Assembly: GCA_961205875.1 (NCBI GenBank)
Contig: OY540822.1
Location: forward strand, 1,924,501-1,988,500
Direction: 5' to 3'
DNA from: Sialis fuliginosa
Lineage: Eukaryota; Arthropoda; Insecta; Megaloptera; Sialidae
DNA length: 64,000 nt
Positions 12,458-25,137 of this stretch are shown here, piece after piece; position 1 is the first letter of the stretch; the number at the start of each line of letters is the position of its first letter. The translations under genes were made by a program, and so were the position numbers. The notes beneath the pieces were generated by a model. The model saw nothing but the letters and a program-made list of their open reading frames with translations. It made no database searches and was not told the DNA's origin.

Positions 12458-13285
12458 GGGTGGCGCAAAAAAACAAACTGATTTGAAAAATTCATGACTT
12501 TTAAAATTTTATTTTGCTTTCTTTTTCTTCTTAGACCTTTTAAAGGTCTGGGGAATTAATAATGGAAAGATAAGAGATAAGATTCAGAGATTATTGAAAT
12601 ACTTTTTCACGTTAGTTATTTCTGGTAAAAGATATAGCCAAGTAAAAGTGGACACGATTGCTCCGGCCAGTAGAATGAGGTTAACGGTTAAATGTACAAT
12701 CTAGTGCGGTGTTACATCCCAAAAGATTATTGGGCCATATTTTTTTTGAAGATGTTAACAGAAATGCCATAACTGTAACAGGTGAGTGATACCGACATAT
12801 GATTTAAACTTTTCCGCAACCTGTTCTTACTAACAATCTAGTAATGTTCCAACAAAATGGTGCTACTGCACACACCGTCCGACTCAGTATGGAGCTTTTA
12901 AGGGAGATTTTTTGGCGAACAGATAATTTCAAAAAACTCGGCAGTCAACTGGCTTCCTTGTTCACCGGATTTAACAGCCTCAGATTATCATCTTTGGGGA
13001 TATCTAAAGGGGAGGGTTTATGTTAATAAGTCAACGATTATCCAGCAGTTAAAAAACAATATTTGAGCTGAAATTGAGGCACCAACTCTCAGTATTTTAA
13101 CTGATGTCATGGACATTTTGTAAGGCAGAAAATGGGGGTCATTTGCTCGACGTAGTGTTCCATAAGTAGCTTTAAAAAATCTCCATAAATTATAGTTTAT
13201 CATATCTCATCAAAATAATTTAAGAATTTAAAAATATACTTAATGTAAATGTTTAAAAACCATTTGCTTCCTTTGCGCCACCCTG
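12458..13285. mobile_element. Mariner-type element relic with GGGTGGCGCAAA termini
   Basis: Left end GGGTGGCGCAAA and right end TTTGCGCCACCCTG are inverted, each flanked by TA (left end lacks two bases). The 828-bp body includes the transposase remnant described separately. Confidence 0.75.
12695..13090 (+). pseudogene. Tc1/mariner (IS630) transposase, decayed C-terminal half
   Basis: Broken frames give recognisable blocks of the DD[E/D] catalytic region: GVTSQKIIGPYFFEDVN around 12708-12760, then FQQNGATAHTVRLSMELL at 12845-12900 (the family consensus is FQQDGA.HTA; the catalytic Asp is Asn here), and in a shifted frame SPDLTASDYHLWGYLKG around 12966-13013. At least one frameshift and several stops occur, so it is inactive. 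Confidence 0.8.
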
Positions 13286-13718
13286 TATTAGCATATAGCT
13301 TAAAAAATAAATAGTTCATTAATTAAAATAATATTAATTATTATTCCTGTTCTTTATAATTTGTTGATCTTTTTATATTAATTAAATATAATACGTATAT
13401 TTAAACAAATAAATTTATTTTCTTGTAAACTATGTACTTTGTTTTTCAGTTAATACATAATATTGAATTTTTATATAACATTGAACATAAAATTATGTTA
13501 TTAAAATAAGTGTTCATAATTACTTGTTTTAATAATATATTTTTTTTGTTCAAATATAAATATAAAATAATAGCTGTATTGAGGATATTTAAATTTCGCG
13601 GGATTTTAAAATGACGTCATGACTACACTCACAAAAGCGCTGATTAATTTTTGAATACATGAGAGTTGCCTATCTATAGTATTTACTTATCTATGGGTGG
13701 CTGTCAAAGATGACCCCC

Positions 13719-14065
13719 ACCGGTGTTATCAAAGTGGCTGTATCTCAGATTCTAGTTATCCGATTTCAATTTTCTTTTGTTTATTGTAAAGTTCTTATTA
13801 ATAAGATTTTTTTATACTATTTATATTTCTCTTAGTGTTGAGGGTTGCCCACAATTTTCAAAAATAATTTAATCAGCAATAAAGTTCGAAAAAAGTGAAA
13901 TTTTTAGATTTTCGAAAGTTGTGGGGAACTCTCGATGTTTAGAGAACAATAAATATTATCCAAAAAATTCTTCTCAATAAAAACTTTATAATAAACAAAA
14001 GAAAATTGAAATCGGGTAACTAGGAGCTAAGATACAGCCAATTTGATAACACCGGTGGGGGCCAC
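13719..14065. repeat. Short palindrome inside the foldback element
   Basis: Arms 13719-13835 and about 13960-14060 pair, both with CACCGGTG and GATTTCAATTTTCTTTTGTT. Noncoding; adds a second hairpin next to the right foldback arm. Confidence 0.6.
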
Positions 14066-14775
14066 CTTTTAAATGCATTTATGTGCATGAAAAACTTTTT
14101 TTCTTATGCAGCCTTGATCGTAGGTATAAATAGAAGCTACAAGTGCAATTTTGTAAAAAAATATTGATTACTGATTTTTTTACTTGGTTTTTAGTGCAAC
14201 ACAAATTTTTACAAATATTTTGTGACACACCCTTAAATATTGGCTAATATCATTGGTAAATCTATTCATATTTGGCTATATTATGGTTGATCTCGATTCT
14301 TTGGAGCTTTAGGAAGAATTTAAATCAATATACGAGTCTGTGCGATGATGTGCCCCAGAGTTATTCAATTTTTACTGATTAGGACCGAAAATTAACAGTT
14401 TTACGGCATTTTCACCCTCTGGAAGGGGTGTTTTTTGGTTAAATTTTATCTAACTGGTCTTAATTGATTCATTTGAGTATCAGCTAAAAATATCAACCAT
14501 AATATAACCCCATCGTCGATTTAGTTTTTGAAATAAATCGAAAAAACGGTAAAAAAACTTGATGTTCACCCTTTTACCCCATTTTTAGAGATGAAGCATC
14601 ACACCTCACGCGGGCACGTTATTTTTTTCGTGTTCAGCGGCTCAAAATCTATAAGAATCAACCATAAAATTGCTGTTCCGGAAAATTTCCCATTTTGACC
14701 ATTTTTTCTGCTTCATTGGCTGGACTATTACTGAACTCCTTAATAACTGTATCATAATTCATTTTAGATGCTATA

Positions 14776-15331
14776 AGGTACTGGCACCGCTATAAGGCTG
14801 ACCGTTTTAAGAGCAAAATATACCTATTGTTTTTTTGCGATTTATGGGCCTGTTTTTCGTAATTTCCATACGAACTCATTATTAAGTCAATTTAATTACC
14901 AAAGTCTACAAATATAGTGTGCTTTTAAATTATAGCCCTTTATTTTGTTTATGTTTTTTCTTCAGCAATGGATAAAGTAAAACCAATAATGGGCACCCAA
15001 TTATGGACACTTTCTAATGATTATAAAATGATAAGTACTACGATACAAAACTTATGAAATAAAAAATCGTCAAATTGTAAATAATGTAAAGCAGTTGCTA
15101 TGAAAATATAATAATTAGTAAATAGATCACACTATTAATTAATTTAAATGTCCACCACTATGACACTCATTGGCCGATTATCATCAGATTAAGCTGTTTT
15201 ACAGTTAAATGTCTATAGATTATGATTCATTAATGGCAGTAATCAAATATCAACAACAACTTCTAATTTCGTACATTTAATTAAACAAGAATCCAAAATT
15301 GGGGTATGATCCAAGACTGGTGCCAGTACCT
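14776..15331. mobile_element. 556-bp TA-flanked element, AGGTACTGGCACC termini
   Basis: Inverted ends AGGTACTGGCACC, TA on both sides. The body resembles 43530-44082, including GGCACC next to the ends and an internal TTTATTTTGTTTATGTTTTT. Noncoding; nested in the hAT element. Confidence 0.7.
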
Positions 15332-15575
15332 TATCTGCTTCAATAGATAAAACTTTTTTTAGAGCAAATGTGATAAGTATTACTAGATGCTTGCTAGTCG
15401 GTGGGTTTTATCGTTTTTGACGTGTAAATAGGGCTGCCATCGCACGATCGCCGACCTACGACAAAAAGGTTTAAAAACCTGCTGTATGAACCTTCGAAGC
15501 GCGAGGCCCCTCGGGCCGCGAGGCCGTAGGCGGTGGCCCACGTCGCCCACGCCTTGCGCCGCTACTGTTCACTGA

Positions 15576-16659
15576 CATGTTTATGACAAATGTAGTGATT
15601 TGTACGGTTCATTGTTTTGATGTAATTCTTAATATTTCAAGTATTATACGATATAAATAATAGTTCAAATTGTAGGTAAGTCTTTAATAAATGATATGAT
15701 ATAATTATTTCATAGATTTAAGTAAAGTCATTATTGATAAATACATGTTTCTTTATAGGAATGTTGAATGTCATTATTAACCAATATATGAAACAACCGA
15801 AACGCGTGTGCCTAAAAGTGGGACTTTTTCAATCTGTATTATGTATTATGGAACTTATTGTTTGCAACTAATTTGTGTCATTATCGTATTATTTCTGAAT
15901 TTGAATTATTGTTTTATCATCAAAGTGGTGTGATCAATCAATATTCATGCCTTTTATTTAATATAAGAAATAGGTGAGTGAAATAAAGTAAAAACCTAAC
16001 CTCAAAATATTACCTGTCAATAATATTTATAATTTAATTCTTTACTTATATTTGTTTTAGCAATGAAAACTAGAAAAATAAAGAGTATTAATCAAAATAA
16101 ATAAATAAAAAAATAAAATTAGAAGGAAAAATAGTACATCTGAAACGATTCAGTGCCAGCTGTCACATTATTAAGAAAGGAAATGTTTTGAATTCTTCAA
16201 AGGCGAAAGAATTGATTGAAATAACAAATGTTCTAGTATAAACTGGAATAGATAGATTAAAATTACCATCTTAACCTCTCCGAGGTATGTATGATGAAAG
16301 ATACAGAAACATTACAACGCAAAATAATGAAAACGCATTTGATCAAATTATCACAGTGGTTACCAAAGAATCAATATATGAAGAAGGTGTTACAAAGATA
16401 CTTAATGATCCCTTAATTGTATTAGATGGTAGGTACTGATTGTTTGAATTAATTAATTAATTAATGTTGAATATTTATCTATATTATTTATAATTCTAGA
16501 TATAATTGATTTACAACATAATGAAATTACCATCGGTTGGCACTTCAGATGAATTGTGAAAATTACAAATTGAGAAAACTAACAATTGCAAGAAGTGAAA
16601 CGAATGATTAGCTGAAAAAAATAAAGAATTTGAAGAACAAATGAAACAATTAAAAAAAT
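15576..16659 (+). other. Interval with degraded exon-like blocks, unknown origin
   Basis: About 16150-16235 reads with coding-like composition (KKGNVLNSSKAKELIEITN); 16279-16429 is clean and open (RGMYDERYRNITTQNNENAF, then DQIITVVTKESIYEEGVTK) and ends in GATGGTAGGT, a good splice donor. After an AT-rich gap, TATAATTCTAG offers an acceptor, followed by a broken Lys/Glu-rich coiled-coil-like segment (LAEKNKEFEEQMKQLKK) with in-frame stops. It may be a decayed intron-containing transposase or captured host gene. I do not recognise it. The sequence before 16060 is AT-rich and shows nothing. Confidence 0.4.
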
Positions 16660-19625
16660 AAAACGGCCAAGTGCATGTTCGGTACTCACATGATGGGTTC
16701 CGTAGTCATTATGATTTGTAAAAAAAGTTATTTCAAAATTTTTCATAAACTATTTTTGCTACAGTGTTTGTTAAAAGCTACATTCTGGATTGTTTTCAGA
16801 TTTTTTGAATTGATAGTTTAGTTAGCTCTGACAACGACATTTAAAAGCAAATAATTCATGACTGGAGGGTTAAAATCAAAATATAACATACTTTATTGCA
16901 TTTTAGGAGACCTATCTAAAGACACCCCACCTAACAGATTAAGTGAATTTTTTTTTAATATACTTTTCAGTCTATGAGAAGGGGGTCCAAATAACTTTTT
17001 TTTTTAAATCTTATCATTTCTGTTTTTGGGTTATCAGTCTTCGTCCGTATACCAAATTTCATTTTAATCGGTATAAAATTTATATAGACAGACAGATTGA
17101 CAGAGCGAAACTACACTGCTTGTCACAATTAGTGGGACACTTTTTCAATGTAACACAGTTTTGGTAAAAATTGTCATATTAATATGAAAATTCATAAAAA
17201 TCATAAGTGTGGTGTTGTTTCAAAACCCAAAGAGTAAAAACTTTGTGCGTGCATCGATAACGGGTGTACAACCCTTGGAGGGGTGAAAAATGGAAAGTGG
17301 CAATTTCAAGTATTGAAAAAAAGTTTAAAAATTGTTTATTCCAAGATAATGATAAAATTCACATTAATTTTTATACGTAGAATTTATTTGAATCCTAAAG
17401 GTATAAATTATTTTTTTTAAATTAATATTTAATTCTATTTACCACCTGTTATCATCCCCTAAATTTAGGTTATTAGAAATATAGGATAATATGAAAGAAA
17501 TTTTAAAAATCTTCAAGGGTTGTTAGAAATAATCACAATAAATATAAATTTACAATTTCAATAAAATCCAGTAATTTTCAACCACTTTTCTACCCTTTAA
17601 TATTCAACCCCCTGTGTATTACAATTAATTCGAACAACGTAGGTAAAGATAAATTTTTGAAATTTACAAAATAGGTAGTAAACTGTATATACAACGGTAC
17701 TGTATGTTAAAAAACACAAATAAATTATAAGGGTAGGCACCAACCCTTAAATACTAAACCGCCCCAAATAGTAGGGTAGAATATTAAATTTATGTGTGAT
17801 TTTATAAGAAATCAATTAATGCTCTTATTTGAAGATTTTTGTGAAAATTTTGTGCACCACAATTCATCCCCTATAGATGTAGCTACCCTAAATTTAAAAA
17901 ATATACATTTTTTTTAAAACATCGTATCTAAAAATTTAGTGGAATTTTTTTGTCATCCTTTCGTAATATAAAAGGCCGACATTTGATCTTTCTACACCGG
18001 TAAAATTAAAACAATACAATATCAGGAACTACCCTTAAATTCTTATTTCTTAAAAATAAAATAAATTTTATTTCAATTAATATTGAAAATATAGGTATCT
18101 ATGGAAATGAATGGACAATTTACGAGTTTTTCATAAATTTGGCTCAAATTAATTAAGACGTTTCTGATAATGTATTGTTTTAATTTTACCGGTAACGAAA
18201 GAACAAATGTCGGCCTTTTATATTACGAAAGGATGAAACAAAAATACCACGGACTGTCTAGATACCATATTTAAAAAAATGTGTATATTTTTTTTAAATT
18301 GAGGGCACCTATATCCATAGGGGTGAATTGTGGTGCACAAAATTTTCAAAAAAATTGTTAAATAACAGCTTTAATTGATTTTACATAAAATCGCAATTGA
18401 ATTAAATTTACAACCTTATTATAGGGGGTGATTTAGTTTTTAAGGGTTGATGACTACCCTTATAACTTATTTGTGTTTTTTAACATACAATTCTGTTGTA
18501 TACACAGTTTACAACACATTTAGCAAATTTTAACGTCTCAAAACGATTGAATTAATTTGAGCCAAACTTATGAAAAACTCGTAAATTGTCCATTCATTTC
18601 CATAGATACCTATATTTTCAATATTAATTGAAATAAAATTTATTTTATTTTTAAGAAATAAGAATTTAAGGGTAGTTCCTGATAGTGTATTGTTTTAATT
18701 TTACCGGTGTAGAAAGATCAAATGTCGGCCTTTTATATTACGAAAGGATGACAAAAAAATTCCACTAAATTTTTAGATACGATGTTTTAAAAAAAGTGTA
18801 TATTTTTTAAATTTAGGGTAGCTACATCCGTAGGGGTGAATTGTGGTGCACAAAATTTTCACAAAAATCTTCAAATAAGAGCATTAATTGATTTCTTATA
18901 AAATCACACTTAAATTTAATATTCTACCCTACTATTTGGGGCGGTTTAGTATTTAAGGGTTGATGCCTACCCTTATAATTTATTTGTGTTTTTTAACATA
19001 CAGTACCGTTGTATATACAGTTTGCTACCTATTTTGTAAATTTCAAAAATTTATCTTTACCTACGTTGTTCGAATTAATTGTAATACACAGGGGGTTGAA
19101 TATTAAAGGGTAGAAAAGTGGTTGAAAATTACTGGATTTTATTGAAATTGTAAATTTATATTTATTGTAATTATTTCTAACAACCCTTGAAGATTTTTAA
19201 AATTTCTTTCATATTATCCTATATTTCTAATAACCTAAATTTAGGGGATGATAACAGGTGGTAAATAGAATTAAACATTGATTTAAAAAAAATAATTTAT
19301 ACCTTTAGGATGCAAATAAGTTCTACGTATAAAAATTAATGTGAATTTTATCATTATCTTGGAATAAACTGTTTTTAAACTTTTTTTTCAATACTTGAAA
19401 TTGCCACTTTCCATTTTTCACCCCTCCAAGGGTTGTACACCCGTTATCGATGCACGCACAAAGTTTTTACTCTTTGGGTTTTGAAACAACACCACACTTA
19501 TGATTTTTATGAATTTTCATATTAATATGACAATTTTTACCAAAACTGTGTTAAATTGAAAAAGTGTCCCACTAATTGTGACAAGCAGTGTATAAGGTTT
19601 CGTAGTTTTCTACGAAACCCTAAAA
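16660..19625. mobile_element. Dispersed repeat (GGCCAAGTGC...GAAACCCTAAAAATT) split by a palindromic element
   Basis: Left part about 16660-17113, right part 19591-19625. The two halves join at the TA target of the palindromic element. The ends (GGTTCCGTAG near the start, CTACGAAACCCTAAAAA at the end) recall a repeat widespread in insect genomes. Noncoding. Confidence 0.5.
17114..19590. mobile_element. 2.5-kb palindromic Tc1/mariner-type element
   Basis: Ends are CACTGCTTGTCACAATTAGT and its reverse complement, both flanked by TA. Each arm is about 1.03 kb and near-identical to the other in reverse complement, with a roughly 0.4-kb centre carrying further diverged inverted pieces. No open frame of note. 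Same family as 35798-38806 and 20150-20810. Confidence 0.85.
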
Positions 19626-20149
19626 ATTAAGCAAGAAACTTAATTTTTCATAAACTTTGTTACCTTATTTTTAATATTTTATATTTTTCATATAGGTACA
19701 GCCAAATCTGTTTTCAAACAAATTTTTTTTACACGATTTTGAAGAAGCACGGTCGATAACAATAAAAAACTTTTTTATGCGTACTGATTTGATTTTACAT
19801 GATCCATTTATTCTAAATCACTGTAAAATTTATACAATTTATTATTTTCATACAATGAAGTTCTTTTTCTTGTTAAATTTTAAATTAAGGCTGAACGTAT
19901 CGTGAGAAAACAGAATTGGGTGTATTAAATTTGTATATTTAAATTTTATAACTTTATATTATTGATATTTATATTTTATTATGATTCATGACATTTAAAA
20001 AATTTAATAAAGTTCTGCTTAAGATTAATGTATGTTAATGATGTTTTCAAATTATTTTTCTTATTTCCTTTCATCGTTAATATTATTTTAGGTGCATTTC
20101 CAATAAAAATAAAAATCTAATATTTTAAATCCAATTAATATTACTGATA

Positions 20150-20810
20150 CACTGCTTGTCACAATTAGTGGGAAACTTTTTGAATGGAACAGTTTTGTTA
20201 AAAATTGTCATATTAATATGAAATTTCATAAAAATCATTAATGTGGTGTTGTCTCAAAGTCCAAGAAATAACTTTGTACGTGCATCCATAGCAGGTGTAC
20301 AACCCTTGAAGGGATGAAAAATGGAAAATGGCATTTTCAAGTATAGAAAAAAAAATGTAAAAACGAATTATTCAAAAATAAAACTAAAATTCACAATTAT
20401 TATTATTTGTATAACTTATTTGCACCCTAAAGGTACTCTCTTATTAATTTCAAAAAAAATATGATTTCAAACAAATTTAAAAATCTTCATGATTTATTAG
20501 AAACAATCACAGTCAATATAAATTTACAATATCAATAAAATCCAGCTATTTTCAACCACGTTTCTACACTTAATCACTCCAACCCCAATTTATTACAATT
20601 AATTCGAAGGACACAGGTAAAGATAAAACTGTGAAATTTACAAACTGGGTAGTAAACCCTGTATACAAGGGTACTGTATGTTAAAAATTGAAAATAAATT
20701 ATAAGGGTAAGAATCAACCCTTAAATACTAAACCGTCTTCAATAGTAGAATAGAAGATTGAATTCAAGTGTAATTTTATAAAAAAATCAATGAAAGCGGT
20801 GATTAATATT
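20150..20810 (+). mobile_element. Truncated copy of the palindromic element (left arm only)
   Basis: Starts CACTGCTTGTCACAATTAGT after TA and follows the left arm of 17114-18150 with many changes, then fades near 20810. The right arm is absent. More diverged than the other two copies, so older. Confidence 0.7.
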
Positions 20811-21610
20811 AAATAATTAAATCAATAAAATTATAAAAATCAATGGAAAAATAACTTATAGATGAAAAACTACTGTTCCATATTAGGTGAATGAATTATG
20901 GAACATAGGTGCCAATGCAAAAATCTTGTTTCATAATAGTGGACATTAGTTCATTCACTTTTTTTTTTATATCATGAAAAATATTATATTTATTTGAGTT
21001 TTGTAAGTATGACGTTATAGAGGAAACATAGGCCCATCAAATAATGTATTACAATGTTCCATTTAATAACTTATAGATTTTTTTATATGAGCGCAAAAAA
21101 AGGTGTGGAAAAATCGTTCCATAACTGGGTACTTTACCTTAAATACACACAATATTTTCAGAACACCAAAAATATTCCAGATTTAAAAATGTATTGTTGC
21201 TTTTTTTTGCTACTTGCACTAGAATTGCAGTTTAGAATAAATAATATAAAATATACCTACCTATAGTTGCAAGTAAAAAGAATTTCATTATTTCAAAATT
21301 TTATTTATAACAATAAAAAACAATCACAAACTTGTGAGCCGTGATTTTTTTCTGTATAACCGTGAGTGAGCGGACGTGACAGATTTTTTTTCGTGGGTGT
21401 GCGTGATCGTGAGCAAACATTTCTCACCTGCCCAGCTTTAGTGCGTATTTCCATATATTGTAAAACTGCCAAACCAATCAAACTATATCGACTGACTAAA
21501 AGTCTGTAGGCTCTAAATATTAGAAGAGAACATTTAATTTTGTTATTTGTTTAAATATGTTTATTTTATTTTGAGATTAAAGTTAATTCGGCTCATATTA
21601 CCCTTGTTTA

Positions 21611-22619
21611 CAGAGTGACCCATTTTAATTTAACACCTCTTTTAACTTTTTATGGTGAGGTTCAATCGAAAAACATGTCAGATGCAGTTTGCACGGTTTG
21701 GAGGGGGACATCGATGTATTGTGGTTAATTTTTCTTTGGCAATTTCAAGGTCATTTAAAGGTCTTAAATGGGAACTCCATATTTTTAATACAGATTCTTG
21801 TTCTACATAAAAAAATGAGTTTTGATTGAAATATTTTTTCCTAAAAATGCAACCTGGTACAATAAATTCAGTTTTCGAAAAACTACAACAGCCTTACCTC
21901 GCGAAATACTAGTTTTATGAATTGATAAAACTGAATACCGTTGACATTAGTATTATCCGATATACACTGCGAGGAGGTTGCATATCAATTTTGTCTGAAA
22001 AATCGATTATTATTTACTTAAAATTAAATTTTTTTGAAATTTCTAATATTAATAACAAATAATAATAATTATAATTCATTTTTTTATTGTAATTCAAAAT
22101 TCAGTTGAATTGTCAATAGTAACCTAGCTACAATGAAATTGATACTTTGTTTGTATATTTATTTTATTTTTAGACTGCAAATTAACAGGCATTTAAACAC
22201 TCGTCGGCCATTTTCAGGGAAAAATCCGATCGCAACCTCCTCGTAGTGTATATCAGGTAATACTAATGTCGATGGTATTTAGTTTTATCAATTCACAAAA
22301 TTAATGTGTAGCGGGTAAGGATTTTGTGGTTTTTCGAAAACTGAATTTATTGTACCAGGTTGCATTTTTAGGAAAAAATATTTTAAGCAAAACTTACTCA
22401 TTTTTTATGTAAAAATATGGAATTTCCGTTTAAGAAAATTAAGTTCGCATTAAAAAAATGGAGTTGACCTTCAAATGATCTTGAAATCGTCACCTAAAGA
22501 AAAATTAAGCACAGTACATCGATGTCCCCCTTCAAACCGTGCAAAACTTTCATTTGAAATGTTTTTTGATTGAACCTCGTCATAAAAAGTTAAAAGGGGT
22601 GTTCACTTGAGTCATCCTG
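21611..22619. mobile_element. 1-kb foldback MITE with TA target
   Basis: Arms of roughly 450 bp run from CAGAGTGACCC on the left and CAGGATGACTC on the opposite strand at the right; TA flanks both ends. Shared internal blocks include GACATCGATGTA and the sequence around GCGAGGAGGTTGC. Noncoding, Tc1/mariner type by termini and target. Confidence 0.75.
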
Positions 22620-22730
22620 TATATATATAATTCTCATTACCCACAACTGTTTGGGCAATATGACCAAAATTATTGTTTTTAAGCATTTACGTTTATTTTT
22701 TTGCAGATGGCTGCATTTATTTAAGAGGGC

Positions 22731-23234
22731 GTTCAAGTATTACGTAAGCAGGCTTAAGTGGGGAAGGGGGGGGGGGGGTCATTTGTTCTTACTTTTTCTG
22801 ACAGGGGAGTGAAGGGAAGACTAAGAATCTACTACAAAATAATGAATATTTTCAAAATAATGTTCATTATTTAAAATTAATAAAATTACTTTTTTTTACT
22901 TCCATACTTTTGTTTGCATATCCTTTGTAAGAAATAAACGTTCCGAGAATTACCGTTATCTGTATTGCACTAGAATGTATATAGCGTATTATATATATGT
23001 AGTACGTAGATACGTAGCAATCTACTTAAATTTAGCGATGTTCAATTCGTGGAATCGAAAACGATTTGAAACAAAATTTAAAAAAGTATTTAATTTTGTA
23101 TCTATTACAAATATAAAAAAAACTTCTTACATCTTATCATTTTGGGGAGGGGAAGTCTACAATTTTCTTATTTTTCTTACAAAGGGGTGTGAGGTTCTGA
23201 AATCAACGGAATTATACTTACGTAATACTTGAAC
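22731..23234. mobile_element. 504-bp MITE with GTTCAAGTATTACGTAAG termini
   Basis: A perfect 18-bp terminal inverted repeat (22731-22748, 23217-23234) bounds AT-rich sequence with G-rich runs just inside both ends (GGGGAAGGGGGG; GGGGAGGGGAAG). Target duplication is not clear. The short open frame inside is not a gene. Confidence 0.65.
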
Positions 23235-23681
23235 TGATTATAAATTTATGACATTTATGTTCAAAGTTTTATCAAATATTCAAATAAAATTTCAAGTGAT
23301 TGACTAAATCTTAACTTTATTTTAACTGTCCCATATTCCCCACTTCTTCTCTACCAATAATTATTTTATGGGACATTTACGACACTTTAGTTACAAAAAC
23401 ACTCTGTTTGATTGAGCTGTCACGTAATTTAACTGTTTATGAAACAATACAACTTTTTGACAGATAATATTAAATTACAAAATATATTCTAATAAAGGCT
23501 TTCGTGGCCGTTGTCCATATTGGCTTTATTATCGGGCTGGTATCCACTTTGACTTATTCAGAGGTGATTCTCAAGCTATTTCTGAATCAGAGGGTTCCCC
23601 TCTCTTCCTCCCATTTTGATTATATATGTTCCGCTCTAAAGAATTAATTTTACAATGAATAAATAATTAAATGTGCATTTA
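23235..23681. other. Noncoding interval, nothing recognised
   Basis: AT-rich. A short repeat-like phrase lies near 23500-23620. No coding signal. Confidence 0.5.
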
Positions 23682-24946
23682 CAGTAGTTTTTTGAAAAAA
23701 AAAACGGCACATGTATGTCACCGATTTTGCTTCCAAAATTTTGACCACACCCTTTTTTCCGACCGAATTACGATTTTTGAATGTTTTGAAATCGAGAGAA
23801 ATTAGACTTTTTTCGAGAGTACCTTATTTTTCGAAATATCCCTTATTATGTATGTTATAGCGTCTGAATTTTCATTTAAAATCGGTTTCAGTGTCGAATA
23901 TTTAATTTTGGCCGAATTTGGCATCAAAACATAAAGTTTTTTTCGTAAAAACAGTCAATTTTGAAACTGCCGACAAATATTTTGGTTTTAACCAAAATAC
24001 TTTCGGCATAGGTCATTTTTTAGTTTTCTATGTAGTTTCCAAATATCTAAAAAAATAATTTTGTCAAAAACTTTTAAAGTTATCTACGCTTTTTTAGGAT
24101 GTCTTATTTTCCAAATAAACGCTATTTTCACACCCTTAAAACTTTTCTCTCCATTCTCAATATTGCACCAAGTTTTAGGAAACTTTGTACATCAATTTTG
24201 TATTTATTTAATAACAATGTTAAAAATAAAGAATCTTTTGTAATGAAACTAAAAATTTTAAACCTATGTAGATTTGTAGGGAATTCCATAGCGAATTAAG
24301 TTGTATATTTTTTATTCTATTATTAGAAGCCCCGACATTTTAGAAAGACTGAAAATTCCTGTAAATCCTTATATTTAATACATTAGTAATTTAGGTTTTA
24401 TCAGTTAGGAGCTCAATATGAAAAAAATGTTTTTTGAGGATTGTTTTGAAGATAACCTTTTTTCCCCAAAATTAGATGCAATATGGAGAATAGAGAAATT
24501 GTTACTTTAAAAGTTTTTGACCAAATTAAAAAAATATATAGATATTTGGAAACTACATAATAAAAAAACTAAAAAAAAACATCTATGCTGGAAGTATTTT
24601 GGTTGAAAACAAAATATTTATCGGTAGTTTCAAAATCAACTATTATAAAAATTCGACTCGATAAAAAAAAAACTTTGTTTCGATACCAAATTCGGCTAAA
24701 ATTAAATATTCGGCTCTGAAACTAATTTCAAATGAAAGTTCAATAAAAAAACGAAGAGAGCGAGCCCTATAACATGCATTATAAGAGATATTTAGAAAAA
24801 TAAGGTATACCTTCAAAAAAAGTCTAATTTCGCTCGATTTCAAGGGATGGGGGGGCCAAAATTTTGTTTTATTGATATGTACTTTCAGAAAAAAAAATCG
24901 AGAGCAAAATCGGTGACACGTGCATCCTGTTTAAAAAAAACTACTG
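23682..24946. mobile_element. 1.27-kb foldback element, CAGTAGTTTTTT termini
   Basis: Arms of about 450-480 bp pair in reverse complement (for example ATCGGTGACA near both ends, and GGTTTTAACCAAAATACTTT against AGTATTTTGGTTGAAAAC). The centre is about 300 bp. Arms differ at many sites, so it is older than the palindromes at 17 and 45 kb. Noncoding. Confidence 0.7.
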
Positions 24947-25137
24947 GAAATGATCAAATATATTTATTTTTTTACTTACTGTGCATTTAAACAATATGTG
25001 AACCATTAATATAAGGTAAGTCCATTGTGAAATGACTTGATCGTAGGTTGAATCAATCGTAAAACGAGAGATCTCTGTATAAGATTATCTCTTACGAGGA
25101 AAGCTGCGATTTTTGAGTAACTATAATTATGTTCTAT

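Larger units (their letters stand above)
10048..14727. mobile_element. Foldback element with about 650-bp inverted arms, TTA target duplication
   Basis: Arms run from about 10048-10695 and 14060-14727 in opposite orientation with few differences. The ends are TAGTCCAG...CTGGACTA, flanked on both sides by TTA, as for PIF/Harbinger insertions. The central 3.3 kb holds a 224-bp tandem array, a mariner relic and a smaller palindrome. No Harbinger transposase was found in it. Confidence 0.7.
9723..15567. mobile_element. hAT-superfamily element with 8-bp TSD TTCACTGA, itself nested
   Basis: The left terminus is CAGTGGCGGCGCAAG; the right terminus on the opposite strand is CAGTAGCGGCGCAAG. Both are directly flanked by the 8-bp duplication TTCACTGA (9715-9722 and 15568-15575), the hallmark of hAT insertion. 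No hAT transposase is seen, so it is non-autonomous. It holds a TTA-flanked foldback and a TA-flanked element; near the right end there is unusually GC-rich sequence (about 15490-15560). Confidence 0.85.
9490..21139. mobile_element. Very large TA-flanked element with AGGTAAAGTACCCAGTTATGG termini, heavily nested
   Basis: The left end AGGTAAAGTACCCAGTTATG and the right end, read on the minus strand, are identical over about 22 bases, and each is flanked by TA. A related 218-bp element at 52373-52590 has a demonstrable TA empty site, which supports TA as the target. Without its inserts (hAT, palindromic element and a truncated palindromic copy) the host element would be about 2.7 kb. No intact transposase is visible; the broken exons near 16150-16650 may be its remains. 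That the two ends are a true pair is an inference. Confidence 0.55.
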
